Shown here piece after piece: positions 40,275-44,058 of a DNA stretch of 44,058 nucleotides (position 1 is the first letter of the stretch; each line of letters begins with the position of its first letter). A program made the translations under genes and the position numbers. The stretch is from an uncultured Coriobacteriia bacterium (GTDB lineage Bacteria > Actinomycetota > Coriobacteriia > Anaerosomatales > Anaerosomataceae): assembly GCA_927439865.1 (NCBI GenBank), contig CAKMKD010000062.1:1-44058 (forward strand), in the 5' to 3' direction. The notes below the pieces were generated by a model. That model searched no databases. It had not been told where the DNA came from and saw only the letters and a program-made list of their open reading frames with translations.

Positions 40275-41684
40275 TCAGGTGGTGGAGCCGAAATCGGAAT
40301 CCGCGAAGACACTCCCTATCCGGAATCCTTCGGACGTAATGTCAAACTGACGAATTCGCGGATCGTGGTGACTGGCACGCGTCTTCACGATGGCGATCGC
40401 TCGCTTGATCTCGGACTCCTGACGCACGTAGTGGATCAGCACGATATTGTCGGACATGTGGCTGATCCCGAACTCCGTGGTGACGCTCGTCGCAAAAAGA
40501 TTGTTCATCTCATGCGTCATATAGGTCGAGATACCCTTGGTAGACATCGTCTGGACGAGCGAGTAGATGAAATCTCGGAATCGGCGAACATCCGGCTCCG
40601 ACGACACGAGGTCGCTGAGGCTGTCGATCATCACGCGCTCCGCGCCACTCTCAAAAGCCATGTCAGTAATTGTGCTTACGAACTCATCAATGTAGATGTC
40701 GACCGGGGAAACGTAGTAGAGCTCCAGCATGCCGTCATCCACGGCCTTCTGCATATCCCATCCAAAGCCCGAGACGATCCGATCAAGCTGCGTCGGATTC
40801 TCCTCCATCGTGGCGATAAGACCCTTGTGACCCATCTCGATGCCCTTGAAGATGAAGTGCAGCCCAAGAAGGGTCTTGCCGCTGCCAGGAGGTCCGAACA
40901 CGATTGTAGATGCGCCCTGCCAGAACCCATCGGCAACCATCTCGTCGAACACAGCAACGCCGGTCTTGTCGCGCTTGTTCACAAGCTCGTAGGAAACAGC
41001 GGCGCTCGGCGTTACGACACGCTGGAACACAGCAAGGCCCGAGCGGGTGATCTTGAAGGCGTGCTCACCGTTCAGGAACTTCGAGCCGCGTTCCTTGACC
41101 ACCCGTAGGTAGCGCACGTCCTTGACACCCACCTTCTGCAGCACGAGTTCGATGATGCCGTCGGCGATGGCGAACTCGGGCTGGGAGGCGATCTCATCCG
41201 ATGTGTACTCGCCAACGAGGAACGACGTTATCGCGAGCGATGACAGCGTGTTCATCAGCTTAGAGATGGCGGTTCGGAACTCCCCGGCCGAGGCAGAGAA
41301 GGCATGGAGTGCCTTGAAACTGTCGATGACCAAGAATGACGGATTGTGCTCCTTCACGAGTCGGATGATCTCGGCCACGCAGGCGTCAAGATCCTTCACG
41401 CGAAGGACTTCGCTCAGATCCTCGTAGATGACGGCATCGCCCACGAGCTCGGGCTTGAAGTAGTCGAACTCCTGCAAGTAGCGAAGCATCTTATCGAGTG
41501 GCTCTGAGACCGTTGCGATGTAAAGCGCTGGCCGCTCCGTGGACGCATTCGAGAACACGATCTTCTCGGCAAGAATCGTCTTCCCGGTGCCTGGCAGGCC
41601 CATGACGATGTTGATCGAATTGACCGGGAAGCCCCCGTCCAGAATCGAATCCAACACATCACTGCCGCTGCCGATCCTCTCCAT
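40275..41684 (-). CDS. KaiC-like double-domain RecA-fold ATPase
   Basis: A 469-residue protein with two KaiC domains. CI has Walker A GLPGTGKT (29-36) and CII has GPPGSGKT (264-271). The paired catalytic Glu is intact in CII (E294-E295, TMEENP) but not in CI (S60-E61). By alignment with cyanobacterial KaiC around IVLIHYVRQESEIKRAIAIV, phosphosite Ser431 corresponds to Ser408 and Thr432 to His409, so a full two-site cycle is unlikely. The N-terminal A-loop region is short. The ATG at 41684 overlaps the stop of the MerR-REC gene (TGATG). No kaiA or kaiB is present. It is probably an ATP-driven signalling switch rather than a proven clock. Confidence 0.9.
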   Translation of the reverse strand: MERIGSGSDVLDSILDGGFPVNSINIVMGLPGTGKTILAEKIVFSNASTERPALYIATVSEPLDKMLRYLQEFDYFKPELVGDAVIYEDLSEVLRVKDLDACVAEIIRLVKEHNPSFLVIDSFKALHAFSASAGEFRTAISKLMNTLSSLAITSFLVGEYTSDEIASQPEFAIADGIIELVLQKVGVKDVRYLRVVKERGSKFLNGEHAFKITRSGLAVFQRVVTPSAAVSYELVNKRDKTGVAVFDEMVADGFWQGASTIVFGPPGSGKTLLGLHFIFKGIEMGHKGLIATMEENPTQLDRIVSGFGWDMQKAVDDGMLELYYVSPVDIYIDEFVSTITDMAFESGAERVMIDSLSDLVSSEPDVRRFRDFIYSLVQTMSTKGISTYMTHEMNNLFATSVTTEFGISHMSDNIVLIHYVRQESEIKRAIAIVKTRASHHDPRIRQFDITSEGFRIGSVFADSDFGSTT

Positions 41685-42343
41685 CAGGCACTCCTCACGG
41701 TATCGTCGTTCAGGAGCGCCCGCACTGCTTCAATGAGGCGGGGATGCTCGATAGGTTTGAGCAGGAACGCGTCAGCTCCCGCTTGCAGAGCCCGGTCGCG
41801 GACGTCCAGCACACTGAATACCAGCACAGGAATATCCTTCGTAAGCGGATTGTTCTTGAGGCCCGAGCACACCTTGAGCCCACTCAGCCCGGGCAGAATG
41901 ACGTCGAGAATAATCAGATCAGGCTTCACGGTCTCGGCCGTTTCGACCGCACGCCGTCCGTCAAGCACGATATGGACGTCATACCCTTGTTTGTTCAGGA
42001 AGTACTGCTCGAGATCGGCCGTAATGGGATCCTTCTCGGCGACGAGAATGAGAATGGCGCCGTGGGATGCCGCCTTCTCGGCAACCATCCCGACCTTCTT
42101 GAGCTCTCGCTCGAGCAGTGCATGCGCGGGACCGGCCTGGATGCCGTCCTCGTCAATCTTGCGCTTCAGCCACGTGATCCGTCGGACATCGTCCTCGCTG
42201 TAGAGGCGGTGACCGCCTTGCGTGCGACTGGGCACGACCAACCCATACGCCTTCTCCCAATGACGCAGTGTGGTCTGCGGGACTCCAGTGACCTGTGCTA
42301 CCGCATGGATGCTGTAGACGCCGATTGCAGACTCATGATCCAT
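41684..42343 (-). CDS. MerR-type DNA-binding domain fused to a receiver domain
   Basis: A 219-residue regulator. Residues about 9-75 form a MerR winged helix of the CarH/LitR kind (YSIHAVAQVTG, TLRHWEKAYGLVVPSR, GGHRLYSEDDV); a linker helix follows; 96-212 is a complete receiver domain with acidic pair E103/D105, phosphoacceptor D147 (LIILDVILPGLSG), Ser177 and Lys196. In CarH relatives a cobalamin domain occupies this place. The start is the ATG at 42343 with GGAG 6 bases upstream; the longer frame to 42472 has no such site. It is the first gene of the operon with the KaiC-like ATPase and GAF-phosphatase. No histidine kinase is nearby. Confidence 0.87.
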   Translation of the reverse strand: MDHESAIGVYSIHAVAQVTGVPQTTLRHWEKAYGLVVPSRTQGGHRLYSEDDVRRITWLKRKIDEDGIQAGPAHALLERELKKVGMVAEKAASHGAILILVAEKDPITADLEQYFLNKQGYDVHIVLDGRRAVETAETVKPDLIILDVILPGLSGLKVCSGLKNNPLTKDIPVLVFSVLDVRDRALQAGADAFLLKPIEHPRLIEAVRALLNDDTVRSA

Positions 42344-42369
42344 GGCACGCTCCGAAACCTCTAAATGAC

Positions 42370-42403
42370 CTAATAGAAACTTCTGAAAGTCTAGCAGAAA
42401 CTT
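42370..42403 (-). promoter_or_regulatory. Two 13-bp direct repeats, 21 bp apart, upstream of the MerR-REC operon
   Basis: On the plus strand CTAATAGAAACTT (42370-42382) and CTAGCAGAAACTT (42391-42403) differ at two positions and are spaced exactly two helical turns. A third, weaker GAAACCT lies at 42354-42360, 22 bp further on. They sit 11-60 bp before the MerR-REC start, the place for autoregulation by a MerR-type protein that binds repeated half-sites (inference). No convincing -35/-10 pair was found. Confidence 0.5.
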
Positions 42404-42500
42404 TGAGTAGATGCTCGCAATCCAAGAAATCCCAGCTTGCGCAGGTAGTCCGCATGACAGGTTCTGTTCCATGGAGGGTCACATTCTAACAAGAATTGGG

Positions 42501-42516
42501 AAGTTCTGTCTAACTT
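42501..42516. promoter_or_regulatory. Small inverted repeat in the divergent intergenic region
   Basis: AAGTT and AACTT are separated by 6 bases in an A/T-rich part of the roughly 300-bp gap between the MerR-REC operon and the small membrane protein genes. The sequence resembles half of the 13-bp direct repeats nearby. The same gap also has a weak ACCCT/AGGGT hairpin at 42582-42599. No open frame was seen between 42404 and 42641. Confidence 0.3.
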
Positions 42517-42641
42517 TTGTGCCGTTTGTCAGCAATTACAGCCCGTCTGTCCCGCGCATTGCGATATCTCGCCTTAACCTGACCCTTTCCGGTGAGGGTG
42601 GGTAGGAAGTCCCTGTAGTCGAGAGGGAAGGAGGTGACGTC

Positions 42642-42788
42642 GTGCTTTGGACAATCGTTGGAATCCTGTTCGTACTTTGGCTTCTCGGATTCGGCTTCCA
42701 GATCGGTGGTAGTCTCATCCACCTGATTCTGGTCGTGGCTGCTGTCATGCTCGTCGTCCAGTTGGTGTCCCGTCGACGTAGCGTCTAG
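42642..42788 (+). CDS. Lmo0937-family small membrane protein (48 aa)
   Basis: Translation from the GTG at 42642 gives MLWTIVGILFVLWLLGFGFQ followed by a second hydrophobic stretch (LIHLILVVAAVMLVVQLV) and a basic tail ending SRRRSV, stop at 42786-42788. This matches the small Lmo0937 (DUF5670) family: two short helices, about 50 residues, unknown function. AAGGAGGTGACGTC precedes the start, an excellent ribosome site. The next small gene starts 26 bp downstream, so both are probably in one transcript. It is short enough to be missed by length filters. Confidence 0.85.
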   Translation: MLWTIVGILFVLWLLGFGFQIGGSLIHLILVVAAVMLVVQLVSRRRSV

Positions 42789-42814
42789 TTCTACGCACTT
42801 GAGAGGTGATACGA

Positions 42815-43105
42815 ATGCCGTACGTCGAACATGTTGAGACCACCGGAGATTCCAGTAACGGGTTATGGATGATCGTCGGTGTCGTGCTCGTCATTCTCTT
42901 CTTGCTGCTGATTGCGTCGTGGTTCGGAGTCTTCGGATCGCAAGTGCAGCAGGTGATGCCCTTCTACTCCGGGCCAAACAACAACGCGCCGATGATGCAG
43001 CAGAATGCACCCGGTGCTCCCGGAGCCCCTGGCGCCCCCGGCGCCCCCGGAGCGCCTGGCGCACCAGCGGCCGCACCCGCACCTAGTTCCCCCGCCACCC
43101 CATAA
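42815..43105 (+). CDS. Small membrane protein with Gly-Ala-Pro repeat tail
   Basis: A 96-residue protein: short N-terminus, one membrane helix (about 17-38, LWMIVGVVLVILFLLLIASW), a linker, then six consecutive GAP triplets (67-84) and a Pro/Ala/Ser tail. The repeat obeys the collagen-like G-X-Y pattern but is too short for a stable triple helix by itself. The tail is probably outside the membrane and extended. The ATG at 42815 has GAGGTGAT just upstream. Family not recognised. It follows the Lmo0937-like gene and ends before a strong terminator. Confidence 0.8.
   Translation: MPYVEHVETTGDSSNGLWMIVGVVLVILFLLLIASWFGVFGSQVQQVMPFYSGPNNNAPMMQQNAPGAPGAPGAPGAPGAPGAPAAAPAPSSPATP
43013..43066 (+). 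repeat. Tandem 9-bp repeat coding for (Gly-Ala-Pro)6
   Basis: Six in-frame copies of a GGN-GCN-CCN unit run without interruption; several adjacent copies are identical or nearly so (GGCGCCCCC). Such short tandem units expand and contract by slippage, so copy number may vary between strains. Confidence 0.8.
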
Positions 43106-43127
43106 GTTCGCGATGTGGGTCGCTAGA

Positions 43128-43163
43128 GAGAGTCGCCGAGGTCCCCCCACCTCGGCGACTCTC
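43128..43163. terminator. Perfect 15-bp hairpin between convergent genes
   Basis: Bases 43128-43142 pair perfectly with 43149-43163 around a six-C loop. It lies 23 bp after the GAP-repeat gene and 118 bp before the end of the convergent Rieske gene, and can serve both strands. T tracts are weak, as elsewhere in this genome. Confidence 0.75.
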
Positions 43164-43280
43164 GCAGTTCCGGGCGCTGCATTTTGACCGCGCGCACATC
43201 CCTGAGCGAATCGTGAGCGCCGTAGCACCGGGGTTCACGGCGCCCCATCTGCTTCAAGGGAGGATGGAGCGCTGCCACGT

Positions 43281-44058
43281 TCACCGATCAGTGTCGATGT
43301 CCCGGGCCGCTGGGCCGTACAAAATGTGGCCATGCCGATCAAAACGAGAGCCATGGCACGGACAATCGACGGTGCCCTCAGCGGTGTTCCACTTGGTCTC
43401 ACACCCCAGATGCGTGCACGTGTCACCGGCAACTGAGTCCTCGTGAGCCTTCTCGGCCCTCGAGGTGAGATGCCCCTCAAGGAATTCGCCGCCAACAGTC
43501 ACAGTCTCTTTGGCAAGCGAACCAAGTGAGGAGACACCCGGTACTCGCGCCGGCGACAGGATATCGATGAGCGCTCCGGAGCCTCCGGCAACCGCATCTG
43601 CGATCACCGAAGCCGCCACGACGCTCTTCGTGATGCCCCACCCTGCGAATCCGGCAGCCATGAACAGGCCTCGCCCGAGCGGAGCCTCTCCGATGTACGG
43701 GAAGCCATCGGGTGTCTCGTGATCATGAGCAGACCAGTGACGCAAAATCTCCACATCACCAACGACTCGCGATACCGAAGTCGCGAGTCTCGCGTAGGCG
43801 TCTCGCTCGTCCGCCTCCGAGCCGACCCGAACGCGCTCCCCGCCCGCTATCCACGTTCCGCCCGCGTCGTGCGTTGGCCGGAGCGTAATGGCCTCACCAC
43901 CGACCTGCATCCACATGCCATCGGGCAGGGGCTGACTCGGCACGAACTCGATCGCGTAGTGTGCGTACGGGAACAGGCGCGTGAAGAACCCGCCCGTATC
44001 GTACACGGGAAAGTGATCGGCCATGACCACAACGGGCGCACGGACGGAAGCTCCGTCG
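43281..44058 (-). CDS. FAD-dependent oxidoreductase with C-terminal Rieske domain (5' end outside window)
   Basis: The frame stays open to the window edge at 44058, so the N-terminal half with the FAD-binding motif is missing. The visible 258 residues contain the second half of a DadA-type flavoprotein (VRAPVVVMADHFPVYD, RHWSAHDHETPDGFPYIG, GLFMAAGFAGWGITKSVVAA) and a C-terminal Rieske 2Fe-2S domain with CTHLGC and CPCHGSRF supplying the Cys and His ligands. The layout matches the YhfW-type oxidoreductases; substrate unknown. An internal GTG at 44030 is not the real start, since coding similarity continues before it. Confidence 0.88.
   Translation of the reverse strand, partial: DGASVRAPVVVMADHFPVYDTGGFFTRLFPYAHYAIEFVPSQPLPDGMWMQVGGEAITLRPTHDAGGTWIAGGERVRVGSEADERDAYARLATSVSRVVGDVEILRHWSAHDHETPDGFPYIGEAPLGRGLFMAAGFAGWGITKSVVAASVIADAVAGGSGALIDILSPARVPGVSSLGSLAKETVTVGGEFLEGHLTSRAEKAHEDSVAGDTCTHLGCETKWNTAEGTVDCPCHGSRFDRHGHILYGPAARDIDTDR

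Noticed and set aside
43009-43066. The GC-rich 9-bp tandem array as a CRISPR or mobile-element repeat
   Set aside because: It is uninterrupted, in frame and lacks spacers; it is a protein-coding low-complexity repeat.

Overview
The window is high-GC DNA with many GTG and TTG starts, strong GGAGG-type ribosome sites and tightly overlapped operons. Gene content points to an anaerobic member of the Actinomycetota, most like Coriobacteriia-type lineages (inference from gene content only). It has a FHA (GarA-like) / MerR (FtsR-like) gene pair, an RsiG-like anti-sigma protein, indolepyruvate:ferredoxin oxidoreductase, phenylacetate-CoA ligase, a two-subunit glycine dehydrogenase and NrfA. I see no rRNA, tRNA, CRISPR array, insertion sequence or prophage.

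Layout. 1-3.1 kb: end of an unidentified gene, then two NCS2 nucleobase permeases. 3.3-7.6 kb (minus): three small envelope or unknown proteins, a broken paaK remnant, an ACT-domain protein, iorB and iorA. 7.7-13.4 kb (minus): an NlpC/P60 hydrolase, then a long operon running from an RsiG-like protein through a small unknown, FHA protein, MerR regulator, nuclease-fold protein, hpt, a K+ channel and apt. 13.5-19.9 kb (minus): D-Ala-D-Ala carboxypeptidase, gcvT, gcvH, gcvPA, gcvPB, lipM. 20.0-21.3 kb (plus): a prepilin-like gene and a degenerate GGDEF membrane protein. 21.3-30.4 kb (minus): ACT protein and intact paaK, a VanW/G5 protein, a sugar nucleotidyltransferase fused to a degenerate phosphomutase, pgsA-like, corA and mltG. 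30.4-32.2 kb: uup-like ABC-F. 32.3-33.8 kb: nrfA. 34-35.6 kb: GlsB-like protein, dual-specificity phosphatase and lipid kinase. 35.6-37.5 kb: a MarR/NmrA-type operon with a clear palindromic operator, and a hemerythrin. 37.5-42.4 kb (minus): a three-gene signalling operon (MerR-REC hybrid, double-domain KaiC-like ATPase, multi-GAF PP2C phosphatase). 42.6-43.1 kb: two tiny membrane proteins, one with a Gly-Ala-Pro repeat. The window ends in an incomplete FAD-oxidoreductase/Rieske gene.

Metabolic reading. IorAB plus PaaK interconvert aromatic 2-oxo acids, aryl-acetyl-CoA and aryl acetates with ferredoxin. The glycine cleavage genes travel with their own lipoyl-assembly gene. Nucleobase permeases, Hpt and Apt give purine/pyrimidine salvage. 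NrfA gives nitrite ammonification.

The most novel-looking items are the MerR-REC / KaiC-like / GAF-PP2C operon with 13-bp direct repeats upstream; the single-motif RsiG-like protein, which carries four of the five residues of the c-di-GMP signature; the paaK C-terminal remnant beside the ior operon; and an NrfA that lacks the usual calcium ligands and has a possible lipobox.
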